From contig CAZMCH010000071.1 in assembly GCA_964564735.1 (NCBI GenBank), positions 1 to 22,033 on the forward strand: 22,033 nucleotides of DNA, given 5' to 3'. Positions 7,781-16,535 of the stretch are shown here, one piece after another. The position numbers and the translations under genes were made by a program. The stretch is from CAZMCH01 sp964564735. GTDB lineage: Bacteria; Poribacteria; DTPJ01. The notes beneath the pieces were generated by a model, which was not told the origin of the DNA, ran no database searches, and saw only the letters and a list, made by a program, of their open reading frames with translations. The first letter of the stretch is position 1. The number at the start of each line of letters is the position of its first letter.

Positions 7781-7878
7781 CGTAAAACGTAATGTGTGAA
7801 ACGTAAGACGTATTACGCATAACGCATAGCACATTAAGTATCACGTATCACTCATTACGTTTTACTCATTACGAACTA
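7781..7878. repeat. Array of 14 degenerate heptamers forming an imperfect palindrome
   Basis: Starting at 7781 the sequence divides without gaps into 14 heptamers, for example CGTAAAA, CGTAAGA, CGTATTA, CGCATAA, CGTATCA and CTCATTA. The consensus is CG(T/C)A(T/A)NA: column 1 is C in 12 of 14, column 2 is G in 11, column 4 is A in 12 and column 7 is A in 12. The outer parts also pair as an inverted repeat: 7782-7794 (GTAAAACGTAATG) is perfectly complementary to 7853-7865. The next 15 positions inward match at 11. It lies between two minus-strand operons; function is unknown. Confidence 0.88.
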
Positions 7879-8032
7879 AATCAACGTCAATACGCTTAAT
7901 CCGTTCCATTCCTAAAAAAATTAATCAGATCAAGCACCAAAATATTAGAAGCTTGCCTTTTCTTCATGCCTTTGTATCTCCGTGTTTTATTAACTGAAAA
8001 AGTCGTATCTATGAATATATTCTTTAATATAT

Positions 8033-9265
8033 TTATGACCTCTGTATTCTTCTCCAGACCAAAATACTAGCTAATGCGGTTACTCCAAGAAAGATCGCCA
8101 ATACTGTAACAACAAGATTTCTTACCATATTGCTTGGTTCGTCCACTATTCCCATAGCATTTGCTTTTTCTGATGAATTGACGGTAAGTTTCTTTATTTC
8201 TTTGCTTAGCTCATTTCTATCCCTCTTTACAGTATTTGGCAATTTTTCTTGCTCATTTAAAAATTCCTTCTTATCATCAGGTCTATTATCTATTTTTTCA
8301 GATTTATCGGAATTCCCATTGGCTAATATAGCAATCTCTGACGTTTTGTCATCAATCTTCACTCCGTCGTAAATATCCTCATATAATGCCCTGTTCCAAT
8401 TAACAGACATGAGAAGGTCAACACCGGGATTCATCTCCTTAACCTCACATGAACACCAACCAACAAGAAAAGAACATACTGACTCAATATTATCTGCGTT
8501 GATACCTTCACCCACCAAAGCATAAAGGCATCTACCTTTCCCAAATATCGGAAATACCATAGGCTTATTGATTGCCTTTAAGTCTGACTCACTATTGAGA
8601 AGCATTTTAATAAAAAAGCTTTCATTCCTATCATTTCTTGACAGTTTCAATATAGAAAACCTAGTTTTCTCATCTTTCTCTGTTATTTGTCTTGTAGAAT
8701 CACTTATGATTTTCATTTTAAGCGTTTCAGACATTTTCTTTAACTGAGCCTCTAATAACTGAAAAGTTGTTTTATCTTGTTGATTATTTCCACTTTCAAG
8801 AAATACCCAAACCGCAACTTCTCCATTTAGTATGCGCTTTGCAATTTCCTTTCTTACAGGCGATTCAATAATGCTCTCAACATTGGCATCTTTAAGATTT
8901 GCACTCCAAACATCCTCAGGAATTTTGGAAAATCTTGGATACCTAATCATCATGTATGGCAAATCAGGTTTCCCTTTCGATTCCCAAAGTTTTCGCATTT
9001 CTGGGCTTTGAGAATTAGACAAATCAACAGTCTTGACCAAAACATTCGCTCTAAATTTTTCATCTTGCGACGCTTTTTTCAAAGCGTTCAATTTTGCCTG
9101 TTTTTCGGATGATAATATTTCTTGGTGAAATACAAAAACTTCATAGGGATCAGCAGACCAATGCTCAAGTGCGTATTGATATACAGGCGTAGAGCATGGA
9201 TGAATAGCAGAAGACGAGAAAATAAATAATGCAATACAAACGCATAAAGAATATAGCCTAAACAT
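8033..9265 (-). CDS. Exported, C-terminally membrane-anchored protein with CSTPVYQYALEHW motif
   Basis: The 410-residue product has a signal peptide (about 1-20). Immediately after it comes CSTPVYQYALEHWSADPYE (24-42) and a strand-like VFVFHQ. A second block has VWVFLESG, FPIFGKGRCLYALVGEGI and GWCSCEVKEMNPGVDLLMSV, with a C-x-C pair. A charged, low-complexity linker of about 70 residues precedes one transmembrane helix (about 383-404) and a short RRIQRS tail. This puts the bulk outside the cytoplasm, anchored in the inner membrane. I recall similar proteins in planctomycete-type genomes, but they have no assigned function. The two alpha/beta halves with cysteines might be thioredoxin-like or metal-binding, by inference. 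It is last in the six-gene unit, 12 bp after the shorter propeller gene, with AAGGA upstream of the ATG at 9265. Confidence 0.75.
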   Translation of the reverse strand: MFRLYSLCVCIALFIFSSSAIHPCSTPVYQYALEHWSADPYEVFVFHQEILSSEKQAKLNALKKASQDEKFRANVLVKTVDLSNSQSPEMRKLWESKGKPDLPYMMIRYPRFSKIPEDVWSANLKDANVESIIESPVRKEIAKRILNGEVAVWVFLESGNNQQDKTTFQLLEAQLKKMSETLKMKIISDSTRQITEKDEKTRFSILKLSRNDRNESFFIKMLLNSESDLKAINKPMVFPIFGKGRCLYALVGEGINADNIESVCSFLVGWCSCEVKEMNPGVDLLMSVNWNRALYEDIYDGVKIDDKTSEIAILANGNSDKSEKIDNRPDDKKEFLNEQEKLPNTVKRDRNELSKEIKKLTVNSSEKANAMGIVDEPSNMVRNLVVTVLAIFLGVTALASILVWRRIQRS

Positions 9266-9277
9266 TGATTCATTTCC

Positions 9278-12200
9278 TTATTGTTCGATTTCATTTGGTG
9301 AAAGAGTATATTTTGGGGCAAAAGCAACAGACGGAAGCATTTGATAGCTACAATTGCATCTTGCCTGTCCCTCTGGAACAAGAACAAGCCCACCTGCCAC
9401 AATTGTATTAATCCAGCAAGCAGGACGAAATCCCCCCCAGTTCTTCACCCCTGATTGCCAATCTGAAAGGTTGTAATATCCAAATGTGCCTGAACGGAAT
9501 GTGAGAATATGTTTTCCTGAGCATATCATACCACAGTTATACGTTCTACCAAAAGGTCTATTTATTTCCTCGCCTGTTTTAAGTTTTAGTGAAAATGGCT
9601 CAAAGAATATCTCATCATCAATTATGATAGGTCTTGACGAGTAATTATAGCTACCTGGTGCATTTCCCCCGGTGTATGGATAGTAATAATCAGGTCCCGC
9701 CCCGTCTGGTAGTTCCTTTACCCATATCTTTTGGTTTTTTCCGATACCGATCTCTTTATCCCATATCGTTTCGCCTGTGCTTGCCTTATATGCAGATATT
9801 CTTCCACCTTCTTCTGAAGGCAGCTTGAAGCGAGTAAACTGCTGAGTTCCAATTAAAATATCATATTCATTGCTTACCGCAAGCAATGTTACGAAATCGT
9901 TATCAACACTATACTTTATTTCCCCGGTCTTTGCATCAAGTGCGATTAACTTACCAGGCTCTAGACTATTATACTTTATTGGATTCCGTAATCTATCCTG
10001 CAATGCCTGTGGTCTGTCAATAAAGAATACTAATCCATCGCCTATCGCAAAAGTATTATTGCGTATTGAATCTTTTGCTTTATATATCCATTTCAATTCA
10101 CCAGTTTCTGCATCCATAGCAAAGACAGCCTTTGATTCGCTAAATTGACGGCTCATATTCGCTTCCCGATATCCACCAGTAACTATATGATCTACATCAA
10201 CGATACTTCCATAAACTGTTCCATCTTTTGCAAATACAAATCCCCAATAATTCAAAGGTCCCCAATTTGACTTAGCTGGGTCTTCAATTGATGGCGATTC
10301 TAGTATCTTTATAAGTTTGCCTGTGTGAATATCAATAACATGCACCAACCGAAAAGCCAAGCTGTGTTGTTGCATACCAACACGAACATAAAGTCTATCG
10401 CCATCAATGGCATAATTTGATGCAGTAATCGCAGCACCAAGTAGATTATCCTGATCGTAGTGTTCTGCCAAATCCTCGATATAATAATCCCATATCTGAT
10501 GACCATTGTAGGCATCATAAGCACGTATGCCATTAATGCCCTGCACAAATAACATACCATCTTTATATAAAGGCGCAATGCCACGACCATGACGAGATGG
10601 AACATCAAAATCCGGGTCATTCCACCAAAGGATACCAAGTTCGCCTTTTACTATGTTATCCATTGAGCATATAGTATTGCTTGGGTCTGCATACATGTGT
10701 GTCCATTGACCTGCGCCGGGGAGTGCTTCTCTTACAGTTTTTTTCATTGCATTTGGCATTCCAGTAACCATAACTCCCCCATTTGGTCTTTGAATATGAG
10801 GCGATTCTTTAAAAGGGCTTTCTCCTTTATCTACTGAATATCTTGATACTGTGAGATTGGCAAAATAGCTTGGATACCTTTTAAGCGATAGGTCACTTTG
10901 ATGAACGGTAACACGAGAACCATATAATCCCGCTTCATTCAGAAGTTTTCTTGCTTTTTCAACATTTGCCGAATCAGGATCAACAGCTATAATATATAAA
11001 TTTGTTCTCTTGGCAAGTTCATAAGCGAGCGCACCATCGCCACAAGCAACGTCAATACAATAACCATGAGTTATTCCTGATTCTTTTATAATTTCCTTTG
11101 CAGATTTCTCATATAGTTCATTTTTGCCATAGGGCGAGTTATTAATTTTTTTGGCAATAATTATTGAGCTGTCTGAATTGGCTTGATCATCAAAGCAATA
11201 TATGTAACCTTTATCTGTGCTGACAAATAGCTTGCCTTGAGCCACTGCCATACCATAAGGCACTCCCTCTACCTCGCTTGTCCACTCAATATCTTTCTTT
11301 TCTGCATCTATTATGGTTACTTTGCCATTAGTCGTTCCTGCAATTATCTTGTTGCCAGCCATTATTAATGAGATTGTCTGAGCCTTTTCTATAGTCTGAA
11401 TTGTCCAAAGGGGTTCACTTAGCTTATATGCTGTTATTTCATTTCCCTTACGGTCTTTGCTTTTAGTCTGTTTTAGAAAATTCTTTGCATCATAGGCTTT
11501 CAATTGAAGATTATTGGCATCAACACCTATGATATATTTTGGGCTTATAGCAAGTCCCGGTGAATTAAGCTGTTGATTGACCATCTGTTCGCCATCACTT
11601 TCGTTAAAGATGCCATTTGTATCACCGATAATCTCCTCATAGTCACGTGTGTTGCCTGTTGTGATGAAAAGGTAATCATTATTGGCAAAAACCCTGTCTC
11701 CGCCATAGCTCCCATATTTCTGAAGATGGTAATATGCTAATTTACCTGTACTAATATCAAATCCCGCAGGAACAGACCTTCCTGTAGGCACAATCACATG
11801 GTCATCTGTAACCACAAGATAGCCTTGACTAGATATTCCGCTGTATGCTTCTGCCGCACCATGTGGCTGTTTATACCACATTTCACCTGAATCATTATTT
11901 ACCCATTTTACGTTTCCTGTCTCAGGATCAATGGCAAAGATATCAATGCCGTCAGAAGGCCATATCCCTACGCCATAATAGAGAACATCATTTTTTATAG
12001 CTATGCCACCTCTTGAAGGCCAATTAGATACCATTCTATTATTCCCAAGTTTATATATATCTGCTCTTGGTTCTTTTTTCCAGAGCAATTTACCCTGATT
12101 TGCTGTTATGCAATATAATCTGCCGTCATCACTATTGGCAAAAAGTCTGTCTTTCCAAACAACTGGAGCCATACGGACAGGCGCATCAGTAAAGAAAGAC

Positions 12201-12553
12201 CAGATTTCCTCGCCAGTTTTTATATCAACGGCGTGTATTTGATGGTCAGTTGAGCTACCATAATACATCATATCACCCTTAATTATAGGCTGATAGGCAT
12301 GGTCAGAGATAATCCTTGTATGAACGCCAACCCATGCAGGCGTAGGGATACCCGCTTTAATTAGCCAACGAACCCCCAAAGAAGATGGTAATTCATTATC
12401 TGTATATCCACTTCTATTAGAGTCAGAACGAAATTGAGTCCAATCATCATCTTCGTAACATGATGAGTTTGTATCAGAAACGACATTTGTTATAGCCGAT
12501 AGGAACATAATTAGAATTATTAGCAACAATTCACAAATGCAAAATTTTTTCAT
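9278..12553 (-). CDS. Exported PQQ-type beta-propeller protein with embedded SAM methyltransferase-like domain
   Basis: The start at 12553 is preferred over an ATG five codons earlier (12568). It has a G-rich ribosome site (GGGGG) and begins the signal peptide MKKFCICELLLIILIMFLSA. The 1091-residue product has a first propeller (about 40-470) opening with DWTQFRSDSNRSG. It contains PQQ-type blades such as LYCITANQGKLLWKK and the WPSRGG/GIWPSDG pair. A Rossmann-like methyltransferase domain follows at about 475-605, with an intact motif I (DVACGDG, near 500) and IIAVDPD. The second propeller (about 608-1060) begins LPGAGQWTHMYADPSNT. A CNCSYQ motif lies at about 1063-1068. PQQ-type blades need not bind PQQ; many act as scaffolds. 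An exported SAM domain is odd because SAM is cytoplasmic. It is a paralogue of the next gene upstream and lacks its malectin-like tail. Confidence 0.9.
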   Translation of the reverse strand: MKKFCICELLLIILIMFLSAITNVVSDTNSSCYEDDDWTQFRSDSNRSGYTDNELPSSLGVRWLIKAGIPTPAWVGVHTRIISDHAYQPIIKGDMMYYGSSTDHQIHAVDIKTGEEIWSFFTDAPVRMAPVVWKDRLFANSDDGRLYCITANQGKLLWKKEPRADIYKLGNNRMVSNWPSRGGIAIKNDVLYYGVGIWPSDGIDIFAIDPETGNVKWVNNDSGEMWYKQPHGAAEAYSGISSQGYLVVTDDHVIVPTGRSVPAGFDISTGKLAYYHLQKYGSYGGDRVFANNDYLFITTGNTRDYEEIIGDTNGIFNESDGEQMVNQQLNSPGLAISPKYIIGVDANNLQLKAYDAKNFLKQTKSKDRKGNEITAYKLSEPLWTIQTIEKAQTISLIMAGNKIIAGTTNGKVTIIDAEKKDIEWTSEVEGVPYGMAVAQGKLFVSTDKGYIYCFDDQANSDSSIIIAKKINNSPYGKNELYEKSAKEIIKESGITHGYCIDVACGDGALAYELAKRTNLYIIAVDPDSANVEKARKLLNEAGLYGSRVTVHQSDLSLKRYPSYFANLTVSRYSVDKGESPFKESPHIQRPNGGVMVTGMPNAMKKTVREALPGAGQWTHMYADPSNTICSMDNIVKGELGILWWNDPDFDVPSRHGRGIAPLYKDGMLFVQGINGIRAYDAYNGHQIWDYYIEDLAEHYDQDNLLGAAITASNYAIDGDRLYVRVGMQQHSLAFRLVHVIDIHTGKLIKILESPSIEDPAKSNWGPLNYWGFVFAKDGTVYGSIVDVDHIVTGGYREANMSRQFSESKAVFAMDAETGELKWIYKAKDSIRNNTFAIGDGLVFFIDRPQALQDRLRNPIKYNSLEPGKLIALDAKTGEIKYSVDNDFVTLLAVSNEYDILIGTQQFTRFKLPSEEGGRISAYKASTGETIWDKEIGIGKNQKIWVKELPDGAGPDYYYPYTGGNAPGSYNYSSRPIIIDDEIFFEPFSLKLKTGEEINRPFGRTYNCGMICSGKHILTFRSGTFGYYNLSDWQSGVKNWGGFRPACWINTIVAGGLVLVPEGQARCNCSYQMLPSVAFAPKYTLSPNEIEQ

Positions 12554-12616
12554 TATTATCCCCCACAAATATTTATCCCTTATGCACAGTATTAGTGACG
12601 CTTTGTAATGATAATT

Positions 12617-15600
12617 TTACCTTTCTGCCTTGATTTCAATTCCACATATCAATTGGGCATTTTTGGAATCCTTGGACGGGACAAAATCTATGGCTAAATT
12701 ATCTTTAACCATAATTCCTTTGAATTCCTTGATTATTGGACTATCCTGACTACCGGATTCGCCAACTATATCAAAATTTTCAATAACTTTCTTTCCCTGA
12801 ATTGTTATGTCAAATTTCCTTTGACCAAGTTTTACATCATCAGGTTCAGCAAAATATAGCCTTATTGTGTAAGGTCTTTCCTGAATCTGGCTTTGCTTAT
12901 CATTACTAGCAAGCTTGCCTGCTAACCCAATGTTAATAGATGACGCGCCTTTAATGCCTGACGAAACAATCCACTCAGGGGCAATTCCATTTTTTTGGAT
13001 ATTGGAAGAATGTTTAATAAATCTCACATAATCGGTTGGATTGATGGTGATTGGTATTTTCGGCGATGGTCCACCAGCAATGGGATATTCCATCCAAAGC
13101 GTTCCATTGTCATCCCTTCTATCCCCATGGGCGCCAAAGTTTATTCCAAGTGATTTGATAAGTCCTTCGCCCACTTCGCTTGAATAATCCGTCCATATTT
13201 CCACATCAGGCGTATATATCATAGCAAGCGATGCCTGATTTTGATAACTGCAAGAGCAAGTTCTAGTATAATCAGGGGCATTTAGAACTCCATCGGCAGC
13301 TATAAGGTTTGATGTGCAACCGGATTTGAAACCACCAAAATTTCCTGTTCCGCCGTCATTATCCAGATCAAAGAATCCAGCCGCAGCAGAACGAAAAGTG
13401 AGTAAATGTTCGCTGGCTATCACATAATTACAGCCGTAATTTCGCTTAAACTCCCATGGTTTTGATTCACCAGTTAAAGGGTCTGTGCGCATTTCCTGCT
13501 TTCCTGTCAGAAGATTGTATGCGTATCTATCTGTGATGATCTTATCCTTGTGAAGCATGACAGGTCCACCATAGGTAGCTTCATTGCTCCATAAAATTGA
13601 TCCATCTTTTGCTTTATATACTGCGATGCCTTTGTCAGGTTCGCCTGTAAGCATATCTCTTGATTTTCTTGTAGCTTGAACTACTACGTCATATTCTTTT
13701 GAATAGCTTAACCATGTGCCAAAGATGTTCTCATCAACTTCCCATAAAGGTTTTCCACTTTGTAGATCAAAAGCCATAAGCTTTGGTATTCCTGAATGCT
13801 CTTGCCCTCTTCTTTTCAACGCATCAGATACAGATGGTGGAAGCATATCTATACAAAAAATCTTATCATTGCCAACAGCTATGGCATTATGCCGAAATCC
13901 CATAGTGGAATCCTGAGTCCAGAGAACCTTTCCTGTATGCCGTTCCATTATAATAAGCTGTTTGCTTGAGGTTATATCGTAGTTTGAGAAAGCATCTTTA
14001 TTTGAGCCTATTTTTGGTGTAATACCAAGAAAACCGGTATAATTTACAAAATCAGCGCCTGCAATTAGATAATCTTTATAAACTCCAATATAGCCCCATT
14101 CCTGTGGTTGATTTGTCTTTGGATTTAGCGGTAAAGCAATCACATTTATTCTTTCACCTGTCTCTGAATCTAGCACTAGACAGCTATTTGTCAGAGCAAC
14201 ATAAATTTTATCCTGAGTAGCTACAAAATTTGTGCTTCTTGCATTGGCTCCGGGAATGTGAAGCTGATTATATGCCGTGTCTAATGGGGTTTCTTTGTAG
14301 GTTTCATCATAGTAAATGCCAAAATTATTCAATTCGGGTATCTTTTTCTTCCACAAGATTCGTCCAGTATAGACATCCCTTGCACTAATACAATCCATCC
14401 CTTCAATGAATAATCTTCCCCCTATAACTTGCTCTGGAGGACCATGCCCATGTCTAGGCAAGACATCAGTATTAGGGCTTCCACCAAACCAGAGTATTCC
14501 CAATGGGAGTTTTACCAATTGATCATCAGATTTTACTGTATTGGCAATATCTCCGTATTGATGTGTCCAGTCACCAGAACCCGGTAGAGAACCATCTTTG
14601 ACTAAAAGCAAAAATCCATTGGATTCACGCAAAATTGCTTTTGGCATATCAGCTTTCTGGATATTCTGCTTAATGTTGAGTAGCCCATCTTTGTCTGATG
14701 AAAAACAGACAATTCCGCCGTAGGGACGGGTATTATGATAGAGTTTTTTTATGAAAGATTCATCATTTATATAACTAGCTGATTCAGCATCCTCAAAGAT
14801 CGTCAATGACGCAATATATGGAGGGGCTTCAAATGTAAGAGGGTTACCAACTTGAATACTTATCCTTTTTCCGTAAATGCCAGAGTGATCAAATATTTTC
14901 CGAAGTTGCTCAACTTTATCTGGATCCGAGTCTATCCCTATAATCTGCAATTCAGACTTATCGGCAAGTGCTTGTAACAGCTGCCCATCTTTTAGACCAT
15001 AAGCAAGGCAATATCCATCCTTAATGCCAGTAGTATTCAGGATAGATTCGGCTTTTTCAGAAGCGATTTCCGAAACTGGATTATTTACCGCATTATAGAC
15101 GTATACTTTGGGTTCAGATTTTTTATGGCTAAAAGCATAGATATTTCCCTCAACAGTAACCACGAATAATTTGCCATCTCCTGCTATTATTCTCCCAACA
15201 GTTCCCTTTATATCATTTTTCCATAATACTTTAGGTTCTTTTTTTCCGGTGGGTATGTCAATTGCATATATAGCATTTTTGCCACCAGCATAGAGCTTAC
15301 TTCCCGCTTTGATCAGATCACCAGAGGAATCAACATCACATTCCCAAAGTTCATCCATGACCCATTTCAGACTTTTGACTTTTTTGATTTCCTTAGTTGT
15401 GCTATCCTTAACTTCCTTTTCATATTCTACTTGCCTAATATTAGCAAAATCAAAAGCGATGATAGGATTTCCCATGCAAAAAATCTCACTTTGCGTCATT
15501 ACTGGAATTTTCCCAAATCTTGGAATTGCAGATTCACCTTTAGTAAGATCATAAATGCTAGTTACAAAATCCCGATGATAATTAATGAAGAAATTATTTT

Positions 15601-16492
15601 GGGCGCATACGAATGCTCCACCGGTCTTGTTATTTTCTGCCAGATGGTAATAAAGCAATTCCCCTGTCCGTAAGTCAAAGCAAGCAGGAACTGAACGACC
15701 ACATGGAACTAACAGCTTGTCACCAGAAACAACAAGCGCCCCCTGTGGGGCAACGCCAGCATAAGATGGAGAGTTATGTGGCTGAAGCATATAAATAGAA
15801 CCTGTGCTGTCATTAGCCCAGATAACATTCCCGCTTGTAGCCTCAATAGCATATATATAAACACCCATAAATGGCCAGATTCCAGACGCAAAATATATGA
15901 AATCATCCTTCAAAACAAGACCGCCACGAGCGGGCCAAGTAGAGATTAGACGTTCATTTCCTAATATTCTTCTATCATTAGGACCGCCACGAAATTTCCA
16001 TACAAGCGTTCCATCTTCGGCTTTTAGGCAATATAGATACCCATCATCGCTAACGAAATATATTCTGTCTTTATGGGCAATCGGTGAAAATCGTATAGGA
16101 CCATCAGCATAAAATACCCATTTTTCTTTTCCTGTTTCGGTATCAATAGCATTTAATCTATCATTTATGCTAGAACCAACGAAAAGTGTTTTGCCCAAAA
16201 CCACTGGCTCATATACTTTATCAAATTGCATTAAATCCTGATTGAGTGGGTCTTCCCATGCTTGCTTGAGTTGCGGATATTCACGAATCCATTGCAGGTA
16301 AAGCTTATCTGGTAGTTCTTGTGGTGAGGATGCACTGCGATTAGCATCATATCGCCACATAGGCCAATCATAATTCTGGAACGGAATATTTTGCTGGGCA
16401 AGACACTGAAAGGAAAGCAAAAGTAGTATAATGCTTGTGGCAAAAAATGCCCAAAAAAATAAAAATATTGAAGATTTATCTTTCCCAATCAT
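12617..16492 (-). CDS. Exported PQQ-type beta-propeller protein with degenerate methyltransferase-like domain and malectin-like C-terminus
   Basis: The 1291-residue product has a long signal segment (about 1-32) and a propeller starting DWPMWRYDANRSA, with LYCLKAEDGTLVWKF-type blades and WPARGG/GIWPFMG. A Rossmann-like region (about 470-630) follows, in which motif I is replaced by YGLKDGQ while the IIGIDSDPDKVEQL part persists. The second propeller begins LPGSGDWTHQYGDIANT, and CSCSYQNQ lies at about 1076-1083. The extra tail (about 1105-1291) has INFGAHGDRRDDNGTLWMEY, YTIRLYFAEPDDVKLGQRKF and LICGIEIKAE. That pattern matches malectin-like beta-sandwich domains, which often bind carbohydrate. 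It shares domain order and anchor motifs with the adjacent downstream gene, so the two arose by tandem duplication. AAGGGG precedes the ATG at 16492. It follows the ABC ATPase gene by 43 bp. Confidence 0.9.
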   Translation of the reverse strand: MIGKDKSSIFLFFWAFFATSIILLLLSFQCLAQQNIPFQNYDWPMWRYDANRSASSPQELPDKLYLQWIREYPQLKQAWEDPLNQDLMQFDKVYEPVVLGKTLFVGSSINDRLNAIDTETGKEKWVFYADGPIRFSPIAHKDRIYFVSDDGYLYCLKAEDGTLVWKFRGGPNDRRILGNERLISTWPARGGLVLKDDFIYFASGIWPFMGVYIYAIEATSGNVIWANDSTGSIYMLQPHNSPSYAGVAPQGALVVSGDKLLVPCGRSVPACFDLRTGELLYYHLAENNKTGGAFVCAQNNFFINYHRDFVTSIYDLTKGESAIPRFGKIPVMTQSEIFCMGNPIIAFDFANIRQVEYEKEVKDSTTKEIKKVKSLKWVMDELWECDVDSSGDLIKAGSKLYAGGKNAIYAIDIPTGKKEPKVLWKNDIKGTVGRIIAGDGKLFVVTVEGNIYAFSHKKSEPKVYVYNAVNNPVSEIASEKAESILNTTGIKDGYCLAYGLKDGQLLQALADKSELQIIGIDSDPDKVEQLRKIFDHSGIYGKRISIQVGNPLTFEAPPYIASLTIFEDAESASYINDESFIKKLYHNTRPYGGIVCFSSDKDGLLNIKQNIQKADMPKAILRESNGFLLLVKDGSLPGSGDWTHQYGDIANTVKSDDQLVKLPLGILWFGGSPNTDVLPRHGHGPPEQVIGGRLFIEGMDCISARDVYTGRILWKKKIPELNNFGIYYDETYKETPLDTAYNQLHIPGANARSTNFVATQDKIYVALTNSCLVLDSETGERINVIALPLNPKTNQPQEWGYIGVYKDYLIAGADFVNYTGFLGITPKIGSNKDAFSNYDITSSKQLIIMERHTGKVLWTQDSTMGFRHNAIAVGNDKIFCIDMLPPSVSDALKRRGQEHSGIPKLMAFDLQSGKPLWEVDENIFGTWLSYSKEYDVVVQATRKSRDMLTGEPDKGIAVYKAKDGSILWSNEATYGGPVMLHKDKIITDRYAYNLLTGKQEMRTDPLTGESKPWEFKRNYGCNYVIASEHLLTFRSAAAGFFDLDNDGGTGNFGGFKSGCTSNLIAADGVLNAPDYTRTCSCSYQNQASLAMIYTPDVEIWTDYSSEVGEGLIKSLGINFGAHGDRRDDNGTLWMEYPIAGGPSPKIPITINPTDYVRFIKHSSNIQKNGIAPEWIVSSGIKGASSINIGLAGKLASNDKQSQIQERPYTIRLYFAEPDDVKLGQRKFDITIQGKKVIENFDIVGESGSQDSPIIKEFKGIMVKDNLAIDFVPSKDSKNAQLICGIEIKAER

Positions 16493-16535
16493 AAAATATA
16501 CCCCTTAATGAATATTTGATTTTCCCTTGAGTTTT

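Larger units (their letters stand above)
7672..8032. other. Intergenic region between the two minus-strand units
   Basis: These 361 bp contain no credible ORF. They hold a -10-like hexamer near the DUF6785-like gene and the heptamer array, then AT-rich sequence. A phrase near 7962-7990 (CATGCCTTTGTATCTCCGTG) looks like a common dispersed intergenic motif, but there is no second copy in the window. A weak AT-only hairpin lies at about 8012-8030, just beyond the end of the six-gene unit. Confidence 0.7.

Noticed and set aside
7781..7878. CRISPR array
   Set aside because: The heptamers are contiguous and degenerate, with no 20-40 bp repeats or spacers, and no cas gene is present.
9088..9402. 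Minus-strand ORF of 104 codons between the shorter propeller gene and the anchored protein
   Set aside because: It is in another frame overlapping both real genes, including the propeller C-terminus and the signal peptide of the next gene.
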